In this document: positions 40,701 through 51,308 of the stretch, piece after piece | Layout: each line of letters opens with the position of its first letter | Numbering within the stretch: the first letter of the stretch is position 1 | NCBI GenBank assembly: GCA_032622095.1 | Contig: CP136063.1 | Span: 68,647,897 to 68,711,896 of the forward strand | From: Siphonodentalium dalli | Taxonomy: Eukaryota; Mollusca; Scaphopoda; Gadilida; Siphonodentaliidae | Length of the DNA stretch: 64,000 bases | Reading direction: 5' to 3' | Translations under genes and position numbers: made by a program | The notes under the pieces: generated by a model | What the model was told of the DNA's origin: nothing | Databases searched by the model: none | Seen by the model: only the letters and a program-made list of their open reading frames with translations

Positions 40701-41730
40701 GCAGAAAATGATACTATCAGGGATAACAATTGGCAAATTCTAATAGAATTTGGCAAAACATATTTTCATTTGGCAAATTATTTGGCAAGAGTAAATTTTG
40801 GTCCAGCGCGGACCCGATGGTCGCAATGTGTGACATTATTACTATACTCGAGCAAAATATAATAAATTAAAGTGAGAGAAAGAAACAAATATAATATAAT
40901 ACAAAAATGAAAAAACACCATCTTTAATAAAAAATTGACAGATGGTGTGAGGCTTCTCTAACTATTCGAGAATCATTTTGATTAACTATTTAGGTCGTAT
41001 GCCATCTGTTAAAACTATCTATCTAACGACATTGTGTCTGAGCATTGTTTGCCCAACGTGCTATACTATTTCGCAGCAGTTTTCAGCTTGTGAAAGTGGA
41101 GATATTTCCTTCATAAACTTGTTTATATGTTGACATAATCTACAAAGTATGTGACAGTACCAGCGGTGCCTAATGTGTCTATGTACACATGTTGTAATTT
41201 GAGACAAAATCGCAATAAAATGTTGATCACTTGCTGCTTAGATCATTTGCAGCCCTGTTATTAAAATAGTTTTTTTCAATTTAAAGATGTCGCCCAACAT
41301 GGACCACCTAAGACTAATCCAGCAAATGCCAAATGCGATACCAATGCTGCCACTGTTATTATTGCTAGATAGGCAAATAACGAGTCGACATACTCATAGC
41401 GTTCCCAATTAGCAGACACCCAGAGCAAAGGCATGCATTAATTAATGCATTCTGACTCACATTGTGGCGCAGTTCCACTTCCTAACAAGTTTTATATAGT
41501 GTCCGGGGTTTTAAATAGTAAATATGATTTTAAGACCCCTGTCGGGAAATACTTCAATTGATATTGATTTTATTTTGATTATTCTGGTATAATAGATACA
41601 ACCTTTTGGAACAGTTTTACGGGCTATTTGGGAACATTTACGACTCGCTTTCATTCGAAACGTAAAATTATAAAAATAGTAACGAAATAATTTCCCACTT
41701 GATTATTGCATTATATCAGAAAATACCGAT
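37740..41730 (-). repeat. Right arm of the ~4-kb inverted repeat
   Basis: Reverse complement of 32889-36880 with scattered differences. It includes the mirrored minisatellites and linker exon. No WSC exon is present on the minus strand to its right, so the duplicated linker exon here is detached from any visible WSC cassette. Confidence 0.85.
39530..39553 (-). CDS. Inverted copy of linker exon 6
   Basis: Identical 24-nt exon with the same acceptor (ctttttcag) and donor (gtaagtat) on the minus strand. It encodes the same ERKQYSTG-like peptide in phase 1. It may be an inactive by-product of the inverted duplication, or may splice to 37636-37683. Confidence 0.4.
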
Positions 41731-41849
41731 AATATGATGATACGTAAACATAATTTGCGCCCGCTTGTTAATCTTTCATAGGATTTGATGATTAATTAAC
41801 CGTAATTAAAAAAATCATACCGGTATATGTAAATGATCATACACTCAAA

Positions 41850-42062
41850 AAAATTTCATCGTAATATTACGACAGAAACTGATGGCAGCAATTGGACCAT
41901 CAGTAACTGTCGTAAAATTACGAGATCAACGTAATCTGACATTTACAAATTTGATAGTATATTTACAAAATGATCGTAATATTATGGCAGAAAAACTATC
42001 GTAAATTTACAACATCATCGTAATGTGAATTTACGGTTTAATCGTAAAATTACAGGCCAACG
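41850..42062. repeat. Cluster of short inverted repeats
   Basis: atcgtaatattacgacag and its imperfect reverse (ctgtcgtaaaattacgag) with catcagt/actgatgg arms, repeated in degenerate form up to about 42062. It could form cruciform-like structures; it resembles a small fold-back element. No coding. Confidence 0.5.
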
Positions 42063-42954
42063 TAATCTGAAGATGAGAACCTGGTGTGAATTGAACTGTG
42101 GTGGGCTTTCAAGCGATCTAACCTACACATTATAAACAAATGCCAGTAAATGACATAAGTAGCTTGAGGATGGATGTGATCCATCGAACCACAGAAAAAT
42201 TCAACCAGGTCCACAGGTGCTAAATAATTGTCATGAAATCGACATTTCTCGTACAACAAAATTTTGGAACAAAGTTACATAACGGTACCTTGAATAATTA
42301 GCCTAACTAATGTAGGTACCAACCTGTGCTTTCACCATGACAAAAGATAACAAACTCTGATAATCAACACCCGAGTTACAAGGTGATATACTCGGACAAA
42401 CAGCCCACGACTACCTGTACTGGTAAATGCCCTCCGGGGGGGGGGTCAGAAAACATTTTCAGGCACGTATGCTTGATTTTCTACTATCGACCCTTGTTGG
42501 ACCCCCACCCACCCTGCGTCCAAATTTTTCCGACCATTTTTGGACACCCACCCCCTTTTAACACTAAAACAGATTTGCGGGGGGAATTCACTGTAAACAG
42601 ATGTATATGAATTTCTGTGCATACTATTTGTCATGGATGTTAACATTGGCATGAAAATAGGAACGAGTCATTTTGGGGTCATTCGATCAAAAAAACATGG
42701 CTGCCAGCGGCCATCTTGGATTTCAAAATACAGCACAATAACTGCCTGCAGTCAGTTTAGCAGTTAGAATTACATTATTTCTCTTATTCAAAGGTGTTTT
42801 AAGCCAAATTCATTGAAAAAAAACTTGCAGGAAAAAAAGTTCTGAGTTGCGGAAAAAATTGTTTGTTAGTCCCATCGACCAAACCACCCACCCAGTGACC
42901 CATCCCCGCATAGGTGCCCGTAAAAAATACCCCCCCTGCCCGACCCCCATAGGC
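42063..42954. other. Non-coding stretch with G-rich tract
   Basis: No supported gene. Contains a run of ten G at about 42436 and C-rich blocks near 42500-42555 and 42880-42950. Short open frames on both strands are not supported by any recognisable domain. Confidence 0.4.
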
Positions 42955-43165
42955 ATAATATGATAATAACATGGGAGGAACAGAGGGAACATGGACTACC
43001 GGTGTACCTACATCTAATGATAATAACATGGGAAGGACAGGAAACACTGGCTCCCTTCATCTAATTACTAGTATAATAACATCGGAATATTAACAGAGGA
43101 AACACAGGCTACTTTCATCTAATTACTAGTATAATAACATGGGAATATTAACAGAAGAAACATGG
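42955..43165. repeat. ~58-bp tandem repeat
   Basis: Four degenerate copies built on aataacatgggaatattaac, followed by aggaaacacaggctac and catctaat; copies begin near 42960, 43018, 43073 and 43130. Confidence 0.65.
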
Positions 43166-43577
43166 GCTACCTTCACAGTGGTCAGTGATTTACATGAGAG
43201 CAGATGGTGCATAAATCACTGAATTTTTTTTTTGAGTACTGAATTGTTCACAACTAAGTGCAGCACACATGTTTTCCTCTACCAACAATTAATCTGCCTT
43301 TGCTGTGATATAGCTTAATTGTAGGAAGCCACGTAAAACCACAAATATAAAATAAATAAATGAAAGGCAGTAGCAACATTGAGTAAATTTTTTGGGGTTT
43401 TGTTGCTTTCCACAACTAAGGCGATATAACAATGAGGCCAGATCATTTGTTGTTGATGGAAACCATGTGATCTATGGTTAGTCACCTACAATAGGTAGTC
43501 ACGATGCACCGTCTGCACATATCATATGTACTCCGCCGATCGGAAAGTTTTCTTCAGGCAAGAAGTTGGACAGAGGT

Positions 43578-43657
43578 CGCCACATAGGAATCGAACCCAT
43601 GTCAGTCACTAGCTCAGGTCCTACAGCTTGGTGACTGGTACCGTGCTCATTGGACCA
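43578..43657 (-). mobile_element. tRNA-derived SINE-like piece
   Basis: On the minus strand a tRNA-like 5' part (gtggtccaatgagcacgg) is followed by a near-canonical B box, gggttcgattcc, inside a T-arm-like stem (atggg / cctat). The D and anticodon arms do not fold as an intact tRNA. It is best read as the head of a tRNA-derived SINE or a tRNA pseudogene, with downstream similarity limits unknown. Confidence 0.45.
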
Positions 43658-44105
43658 CAATAATAAACAACAATGTACATATAGTATACACTGATACAAC
43701 TACTATTTAAACATGAAATACATAGACGTGTGTCTCCTTAATTATGCAGCCATTGTTATTGACCCAAAAACTCAAACCCAACAAACCGCTCCCAAATTTC
43801 CATTGGTTTAATTTAGAAATCCTGAAAATGAAGTAACAATATTATACACGGTACTAACTACTATGGACAAAAAAGCAGCTCAGCATTTGCGCCAAGATTT
43901 TCGAGTGTCACTGTCAGCTAATTTATTGACATCCTGTTCAAACACCGCTGTTTTTTTGTTTTACCGGGTAATAATTTTTCGACTTTCCCAAATTTTAAAT
44001 CAAACTAACATAGGCACTGGAATACCAGCACCGAAGCCGACCCACCCAAACTCAGTTGCAGCAGTTTCTGACAAAAAATTTGCTTTAGTATATCTGGGAT
44101 AAATC
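43658..44105. other. No supported feature
   Basis: AT-rich sequence; the 79-codon open frame at 43863-44102 shows no domain or splice context. Confidence 0.35.
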
Positions 44106-44517
44106 GCAACCATCTTTCATACTTTGCGATAATTACTTTGCGATATCTTTGACTGATCAATGATAAATCACAAACAAATTTGGGTTCATGTTTTGAAAAC
44201 CCTCCTGTCACTTTCCAAATATCTATTTAAAAATACATGTTGATAAATCGCAAAAATTTGCGATAAATTGCAAACATCTTTACGATAGATCGTAAAATAC
44301 TTCGCAAACATATTTGCGATAAATCGCAAAACATTTTCACAATTTTATATAACAGAATAGCAATCATCTTTGCGATAAAAACTGTTAAATACTTTGCAAA
44401 CAAATTAACATACCTTTGCAATGGCAAAGGTAAGTGTCGCAAATTTGTTTGTGATTTATCAGTCAAAGATAATATCGCAAAGTAATTGTCGCAAAGTACC
44501 GTATGAAAGATGGTTGC
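44106..44517. mobile_element. ~412-bp inverted-repeat element (MITE-like)
   Basis: The left end gcaaccatctttcatac, tttgcgataattactttgcg and tgactgat match the reverse complement of the right end over about 80 bp. The interior is filled with tttgcgataaatcgcaaa-type motifs, which themselves pair. No coding capacity; no clear target-site duplication was seen. It fits a non-autonomous fold-back or MITE-type element. Confidence 0.6.
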
Positions 44518-45090
44518 TGTGATGACTCGCTTTCACATGCCCAAGTTGTACCCAGTAACCAAGTTATCCCGACAATCTTGCAAACAATCTTCTGATGTGA
44601 ACCCATCCCCTCTCATATCGACAAACCCATTTACATATCATGTCGTTCTGTGTATTTATGGAATTTTCAGGTTCAGATACCGGGTACCGGTATATAGAAC
44701 CATGGTTTATGAATATATCTAGGTTATTAGGCCTGAGCATTGAGGGGCAGGGGGGGGGTGCAAGGTGCGAATGGAATTATGCAAAATTGTGTTTTTGGTC
44801 AGATTCAAGGGGGGGCGCTGTGTTGAAATTTCCCGAAGTGGACACCCACCGCCCCCCCCCCAACAATGGAGACCTTCTGGCCACGTCCCTGACCAAACGG
44901 TACCGTAACTCCACCGCAGTGACCATCTTGATACTGCTGTGGATACCGTATACTACCAGCAATACAGTGGTCTTCACCGGGGTATCACCCTGTTTTTCAA
45001 GTCAATTACTTTGATTATAGTGGTACACTGTAGCTCTGTGTGGAACCCCACAACCACGGGGATGTTTGTATGCCAACAATGAAAACTAAA
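44518..45090. other. Non-coding stretch with G and C runs
   Basis: Contains ggcagggggggggtg near 44747 and a run of ten C near 44854. No recognisable gene; overlapping open frames here have no domain support. Confidence 0.35.
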
Positions 45091-45640
45091 ATGGAAATTC
45101 CTATCTAGAGGTCACATCGAGGATCCATATTAAGTTCGATGAAGGGTTGTGGCCTGTAGGGTGTGCCAAAGAATTTAGTGATGCAAAGAGTAAAATACAA
45201 GATACCTGCTAGTGGCCATGTATTTCATCGAAAATTGTTCAAATTTAATCATTCCCATCTAGATGTGATCCCAAACATACATGTAGTAATGTACCCTTAA
45301 ATTTTCAAAACATTTCACCAATAATTGTGAGCTTCATGGTGTGCCGATTGATTTGAATTTGAAATCTAGTATGGCTGCTGGTAGCCATGTTTTTTTAAAC
45401 AAAATTCGGAAAAAATGGGATAGCTGCCATCAAGATGTGACCCCGAAGATCCATATGAAGTTTGGTGATGATCAGATGAGAGATGTTACATGTACATGTA
45501 GGGTGTGCTAAAGGATTTAGTCAAACAAAGAGTAAAAACAAGATGGCCTATGGCCTATGGTGAATCCATATTATGTTTGGTGACGATCGGATGAGAGATG
45601 TTGCCTGTTGCTGTTAGCAGCAATGTACAGGTATTTTTAC
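45091..45640. repeat. Degenerate copies of the ~165-bp repeat family
   Basis: Segments such as gggtgtgccaaagaatttag, gcaaagagtaaaatacaaga and gctggtagccatgttttt recur with spacing near 150-200 bp. They are diverged copies of the family seen as a better array at 47521-48440. Confidence 0.6.
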
Positions 45641-46379
45641 CAGAAAATTGAAAACAAAAGTTTGGCTAAATCTTGTGATAGGAGCCGGGGCATATTTTAC
45701 CCACAAGTTTTGAATTCTCATTCCAAATGACTTTCTGTCACAATTTCAGTACCGGTTCTCATAATTTGCTACGGTAATCAGGCATGCTGAAGCAAACTGG
45801 GCCAAGACAAAGGGTTGCCGTAGCACATTGCCGAAACCAAACAACATAAATTAAAAGGGCTGCAATTTATGCTACAAAATAACTGTTCACATTTACAATG
45901 AAAATGAACTGAAAACAAATTGCCTATTGCCCCCAAACATTCTGGAACACAGTTGAAGTAACTGCGTCGCCACCGATAGCAAACCCTGTGTACCCATTAG
46001 CACATTTTTAAAAACATATGTAGGCCTACCCTTCACTTAACCCTGACGTCCTGAACATTAAATGACCCCAACCGAGGCACCTGGTGTTATATAGTGTTTT
46101 GACGACAGAACCCATACTCTTGGGCTCCAAATAAACATGCATGCACCTTTATTATTTTTGTGGGATATTTCCCCCACGCACAGTGCTTATTTGGGTCTGC
46201 ACAATCATTAATTTTGAGGCTATGAAAATTGAAAAGAGCACAAAGTCAAGATTTCTATATGAATCTGATATCAAAATGATGAACTTATAACTTTATAATT
46301 ATGCATGTACATATTCCAGTGTATGGCATACATACCCTGCTTGACAAAACAAATGTCCACCTAACCGCTGTGCAGTTAG
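45641..46379. other. No supported feature
   Basis: AT-rich single-copy-looking sequence without supported open frames or repeats. Confidence 0.4.
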
Positions 46380-46650
46380 CGTTGCTAACTACTAGTACAG
46401 TTGGGCCGCCGTGTACTTGCCGTTCAGCCATGGTGTAGTTACCGCGGTGTACACTGTACGTTCATTAAACTGAAAAAAGACGATACAAACCGGAAATCTA
46501 ACCATGGTGCACATAGTGTAGTTGCCTTTCGGCCGCAGTGTACTTGCTGTTGGGCCACAGTGTACTTGCCATTCGGCCGCGGTGCTAAACTGCAGTTACA
46601 AACTCTGACACCGCGGCCGAACGGCAAATACACCGCGGTGCCAATGAACA
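46380..46650. repeat. GC-rich minisatellite with internal inverted copies
   Basis: Repeats around cggccgcagtgtacttgccg appear both directly (46404-46590) and inverted (ccgcggccgaacggcaaata at about 46611-46630). Base composition is much richer in GC than the neighbours. Confidence 0.6.
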
Positions 46651-47520
46651 CTTGTTTTTGTCCAGCAGGGTATGGACATTTAATTAAAGGTACTCAATCC
46701 GATCAGGCCCTCATCAATTACTATTTATTTGGCTTCGGGGATAAAAATAATTGATTCGATCATTCGAGTCGAGGAACATACGCTCAGAGTGATCAGATAC
46801 CAATTTTTGAAGTTTTGTTATTTCTATATGTTCTGGCCCAGAAACACGCCGTCAAAAGGATGGTCTCAGTCAAAATTGCATTATTAATACACTTGATTTT
46901 AGAGTTATCCATCTTTGTCTGTTTGAATAAGTTTTTTCAGGGTAAATTATTAGTACACATCTCGAGTGCAATTAGGGCTCTACAAATTGGCTATTTACCG
47001 CAAAATATCGGAATCCGATATCAAATCGGGCTGCCTATGTCAACATGAATAGCAACCAGTCAGTCCAGATTTTATTATTATACTGCCTCGGGAAATTTCA
47101 GTGTACCATACACATACCGGTACATGTACTATTGTACCGGTAGGCCTAATTTGTTGGCAGAAAATAGCATCACATCTGCAATTCTCCTTATCCTGTTGTT
47201 TTAGTTATATATACATTTCAATTCAGTTTTATTAACTCAAGTAAAATATTTCTAAGTATATATATGTGTATGCGCAAAAATAGTTAATACTATTACTAGT
47301 ATCAAGTTTGCAGTTACAGATTATCATTTCCAGCAATAATCACTTAAAATAATTAAGTCAAGTACTTCATATAATGAAAGTGTCAATGACACTGTACCTC
47401 AACTTGGAAAGGGAATAATTTAATGTGGAGCGATTAGGGGTGCGGAAAGTTGAAATGTCTAAGTAATACTAGATTATCAACATGAAGAGATACATATACT
47501 TGTACATTGTATACCGGTAT
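46651..47520. other. No supported gene
   Basis: AT-rich sequence with several taccggta-type palindromic words. The 77-codon open frame at 46815-47048 is hydrophobic but has no splice or start context that supports it. Confidence 0.35.
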
Positions 47521-48440
47521 ATAAAAAAGTAAAATCCAAGATGGTTACAGATGTAAAATCCAGGTGGCTATGTTTTCCAATAAAATTTAAAAACATTTGA
47601 TAGCTTCCATCTAGTAAGATCAATATCAAGATTAATATGAAGTCTGGAGATGATCGGATGAGGGAAGTGGACTGTAGGGTGTGCCAAAGGATTTAGTCAT
47701 GCAAAGAGTAAAATCCAAGATGGCTGCTGGCGGCCATGATTTTGGCCGAATAACCTAAAAATTACTCGATCTCATCTACATGTCAATGTCAACATCCATG
47801 ACAAATTTCACAATGATCTGACAAAAGGTGCGTTCTGTAGCACGTGCCAAAGGAATTAGTCATGCAAAGTGTAAAATCCAAGATGTCTGCTGGCGGCCAT
47901 GTTTTTTGGTCGAATGACTGGACAATGACTCGTTCCCATCTACATGTCATATTTAACAACCATGACAAATTTCATGATGATCTGATCAAAGGTTCGACTT
48001 GTGGCCTGTGTGAAAGGATTTAGTCATGCAAAGAGTAAAATCCAAGATGGCTGCCAGCGGCCATGTTTTTTGGCCGAACGACCCCAAAATTACTCGTTCC
48101 CATCTACATGTCAATATTAACACCCATGACAAATTTAATGATGACCAGACGAACAGTAGCCCGTGCTAATGGATTGAATTTTGAAATTAAAGATGGCCGC
48201 GGGCAGCCATGTTTTTTTGTCCGAGTGACCCCAAAATGACTCGTTCCCATCTACATTCCAATTTAAACAGCCATGACAAATTTCATGATGATCAGACTAA
48301 AGCTACGATATGTAGCCCGTGCTAAAGGATTTAGTCATCCAAAGAGTAAAATCCAAGATGGCTGCTGGCGGCCATGTTTTTTGGCCAAATGACCCCAAAA
48401 TGACTCGTTCCCATCTACATGTCATTGTCAACATTCATGA
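47521..48440. repeat. ~165-bp tandem repeat array
   Basis: Five to six copies containing gagtaaaatccaagatggct, gctggcggccatgttttttg, actcgttcccatctacatgt, and catgacaaatttcatgatga. The ccaagatgg word recurs near 47715, 47880, 48042, 48193 and 48354. The copies are diverged from each other, so the array is not recent. Confidence 0.8.
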
Positions 48441-48553
48441 CAAATTTTATGATGGAATCACACACTAAAGCAGGAGCATATTACCCCGAACACAATGAAT
48501 GTCCCAATAACTCTTTTAAAAATTGTATAGACATACATGTTACTTGTACATGT

Positions 48554-48700
48554 ACAGTAATGCTCTAAGTAATCAACCTCTTAACCACAGCAGTGAGAGC
48601 TTTCAAATGAATGGCAACAGGCCATATTTCCGACTAAATCCTGAAAAGTTACCCACAATTCTGCTGTGGTTAAGAGGTCGATTACTTAGAGCATTACTGT
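48554..48700. mobile_element. 147-bp fold-back element with 40-bp arms
   Basis: Arms 48554-48593 and 48661-48700 are reverse complements at 39 of 40 positions (acagtaatgctctaagtaat ... ccacagcag). The 67-bp loop contains gaatggcaacaggccatatt and actaaatcctgaa, which reappear with few changes near the end of the E modules (about 59735-59780). No coding capacity. It could be a fold-back transposable element or a structured RNA gene. Confidence 0.65.
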
Positions 48701-48747
48701 ATATCAACAACAAATTAATGGGACTCTTTTTGTTCATCATTTACTGA

Positions 48748-49020
48748 TCATTTATTAATTGCAAGAAACCCATGGCTAAGTTCAAGAATTTCATGCTCTG
48801 GGTGATCAATTCTGCACTTCTTGCAAACATATATATAATGTTTACAATTGAGCTGTGGTGGTAATCTTCTGAATCCTTCACAGAATAAATGAAATGCACT
48901 GTGGGGTTCACATTTTATGTTCACATCACATTTAATTATTTGACCCTTGACTCTGGAATAAATAACTTGGTGATTTGGAATCTTTGAAATGCTGGCGACA
49001 TGCCAGAGCATGTACCGGTA
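48748..49020 (-). CDS. PHD-like zinc finger at the 3' end of the nuclease gene
   Basis: In the frame one base after that of the nuclease domain, the sequence reads KCDVNIKCEPHSAFHLFCEG followed by a CKHY...CKKC pattern. This is close to the Cys4-His-Cys3 spacing of a PHD finger, a domain often found at the end of SWIM/YqaJ proteins. It overlaps the last 90 bp of the nuclease frame, so a third frame change is needed to connect them, or the two end forms are alternatives. The exact join is unknown. Confidence 0.45.
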   Translation of the reverse strand, partial: YRYMLWHVASISKIPNHQVIYSRVKGQIIKCDVNIKCEPHSAFHLFCEGFRRLPPQLNCKHYIYVCKKCRIDHPEHEILELSHGFLAINK

Positions 49021-49903
49021 TTTGTGGATTATCACTGTAAGATTCCAACCCATGCACTTTATTGATTTCAGCTGGTATATCATTGTCTGCTTCAACTGAT
49101 GGGCCAGCTGCACTCAACTGCTTGATTGTGTCGTTGTCTGGTATGGGGTCATTACCGGTACATCCATCTGACATGTCCCAACATTGTGGCATTTTTCTGT
49201 CCTTTAACGCATCTTTTATCTGTCCTGTCAGAATCTCTGGTACAACATACTGAGAGAAAAATGTCTTTCCAGCAGGCAGTAGGGTATCATTCCAATAAAC
49301 TTCGTCAAAACTCACTGGAATTTTTAATAGTCCCTTTCGTGTCCAAATGACAAAGTCTAGAATGTTGATGTCCATAACAGCCATCTGAACAGTTACCTGT
49401 TCAAAATAGCCTCTGCTGTGATTTCTTTTTAATTTGAATATGTCGCCAGATGTGTGGGAGACATAATCAATCTTACCAGACTTTATGGCCTCCTGTGGTG
49501 TGATATGTCTTTGGGTATAAGGACATTTCACCTCTATAAGTTTTTTTGGACACATGTCACAAGAACAAACTACTAGCCCATCAGGTGAAGCACGAATATA
49601 TGCATATTTCTCATGAGATGCTAATCCTTGTGGAATAACGTCGATCTGACAATCATGGCTGGAATTGTTTTTCACGTACTGTTTATTTGCTTCTGGCTCA
49701 TTATCTATCCCCCATTTCATCGCCTTTGTTTTAATGTTTGTTGATTCGTAACCCATCACAGATGCAACTATCTTATCAGGTGATGCCTTCATATTGTTCA
49801 GGTAGGAAACAACACGTTTGAACTTGGTAGATGTAATCGCACCACACCTTTGTTCCTGCCATTCAGAAACTTCTCTTTGTCCGACTGTCAGTTCTGAATT
49901 TTT
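48932..49903 (-). CDS. YqaJ-type (lambda exonuclease-like) nuclease domain
   Basis: The open frame keeps the main PD-(D/E)XK features of the YqaJ recombinase family: WQEQRCGAITSTKF near the start, GIDNEPEANKQY (the conserved Glu region), SPDGL, and LIEVKCPY about 15 residues later. The D and ExK pair is the metal-binding active site in this family, which resects DNA 5' to 3'. A Gln/Glu-rich tail follows, ending at a stop at 48932. The start is not a real initiation site: this is the continuation of exon 3 after a one-base frame break in the A run. All catalytic positions I can judge are present, so decay, if any, is recent. Confidence 0.75.
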   Translation of the reverse strand, partial: KNSELTVGQREVSEWQEQRCGAITSTKFKRVVSYLNNMKASPDKIVASVMGYESTNIKTKAMKWGIDNEPEANKQYVKNNSSHDCQIDVIPQGLASHEKYAYIRASPDGLVVCSCDMCPKKLIEVKCPYTQRHITPQEAIKSGKIDYVSHTSGDIFKLKRNHSRGYFEQVTVQMAVMDINILDFVIWTRKGLLKIPVSFDEVYWNDTLLPAGKTFFSQYVVPEILTGQIKDALKDRKMPQCWDMSDGCTGNDPIPDNDTIKQLSAAGPSVEADNDIPAEINKVHGLESYSDNPQIPVHALACRQHFKDSKSPSYLFQSQGSNN

Positions 49904-50356
49904 TTTTTTCGATCGGCATTGGACAGCTTGCATGAATTAATGAACCGGATTTTCTCGCTCAAATAACCAACATAGCTACATGCTTTGAACACTTTGTGTG
50001 GCATGCTTGGTATAGGAAGAGGTGTTGTCTCTATTTCCACTTCCATACAATGGGCAAGATCAGAATTCATGTCCGTAGCATGGTCAGGAATAGTCATTGG
50101 TGGTAATACAGATGGTACTGGATGTCGGCGAAATCTTTTTGGGTCCAATAAGTGAATGATAGGTGGTTGTGGCATGTTGATATTCCCATTCAAAATATCA
50201 TGTCTCAGCTGTAGAACCCTGTTGTACATCCCCATTGATGTATCACATCCTTTAGCTGGTACCGGTACGTGCTTGACAGATGACAATCGGCTGTGTTCGC
50301 ATCTTTTTGATCAGTCATCTGCACATCCTCTATGGGAGCTGGTTGAACCTTAGCCG
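49904..50356 (-). CDS. SWIM / nuclease gene, exon 3 linker part (frame-broken)
   Basis: The acceptor ttttttacag at 50357 joins exon 2 in frame (AAKVQPAPIEDVQMTDQK), but this frame reaches a stop at about 50214. The frame one base back (from about 50286) is open for 132 codons with gene-like composition (MGMYNRVLQLRHDI, PPIIHLLDPKRF). A missing A in a five-A run at about 50305-50309 would explain the switch. The frame then ends just after an 11-A run at about 49899-49909, where a second one-base change is needed to enter the nuclease domain. Either this copy is a young pseudogene or the assembly has homopolymer errors. Confidence 0.55.
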
Positions 50357-50747
50357 CTGTAAAAAATTAAGGCAATTAATTTAGCTACAATATATAACTG
50401 CAGGAAATAATTTGGATATATCTGACAATTAGACAATTTTGTTTTACCATTTCTTACAGAAGGTGAGAAGGATATTGTTTTTGTCGATATAATGCAGAAA
50501 TAAAATCCTGTATAGTTAGTGGTTTCTCAATTTATTAAAATTATAAATATGGAATAGAGTAGAGTTCCAATAAACCAATTTTTAAATAATCATGGTACAC
50601 ACAGCCACATGCATACAGGTAGTTTACCGGTATTTTCTTTTTTTTAAAACTGCTTTGCAATTATCATAGTGTTTTTCTTACGGTAATTAACTTTTTGACA
50701 CATAATGTACATCTACGTGTAGAGTAAATAATGGTATCTACATGTAC

Positions 50748-50878
50748 CTTTTGGATCAGCCCATTGACAAGGAATTTCAGTACATGAGGGTCCATCTGGT
50801 AATTTGTCCAAACCATCAGCCACAACTTCAGCAGCAAGGAACAGGAGAGCACCAATGTGGGAACACGTTTGTCCAGCC
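50748..50878 (-). CDS. SWIM zinc-finger / nuclease gene, exon 2
   Basis: 131 nt between attttttag and gtacatg on the minus strand. With the two bases from exon 1 it continues GAGQTCSHIGALLFLAAEVV, completing the SWIM motif (C, C from exon 1; then C and H in TCSH). It ends ...IPCQWADPK with one leftover base, fitting the exon that starts at 50356. Introns on both sides (50879-51308 and 50357-50747) hold no other supported feature. Confidence 0.75.
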
Positions 50879-51308
50879 CTAAAAAATAATAAGAATATTA
50901 AAATAAATTCATCAAATAATAAGATACCGGTACCAGTACAACAATATCATATGATGGTAAATGTATCGTACATGTCAAATAAAATAACTATGTATCTTCA
51001 TTTGATAGCCATTTCGCCGCTGTTTTCCAATGTTCGCACAAAGGTGAAATAAACACTCTTTATTTCTACCATATCTGGAATAGACTGATTGGTACCACTC
51101 TTAATGTTCCTTAATTTACACATCCTTTAGTTATATGTATCGATTGCTCAATGTGTTTATCGTACTAGTAATGACTTATTCAATGCATTTATAATATTAC
51201 ATTATTGTTGAACTCTTTTGTCACAAATGGTCTACATTTACATGTAAACTGTCTACTCATCAAATAAAATCTAATCTAGTTCACATTTAATGATTTATGA
51301 TTACTTAC

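Noticed and set aside
32889-41730. Palindrome as a pure assembly artefact
   Set aside because: The arms differ by scattered substitutions and small indels and the spacer is unique, so a duplicated read is not the simplest explanation; long-read confirmation is still needed.
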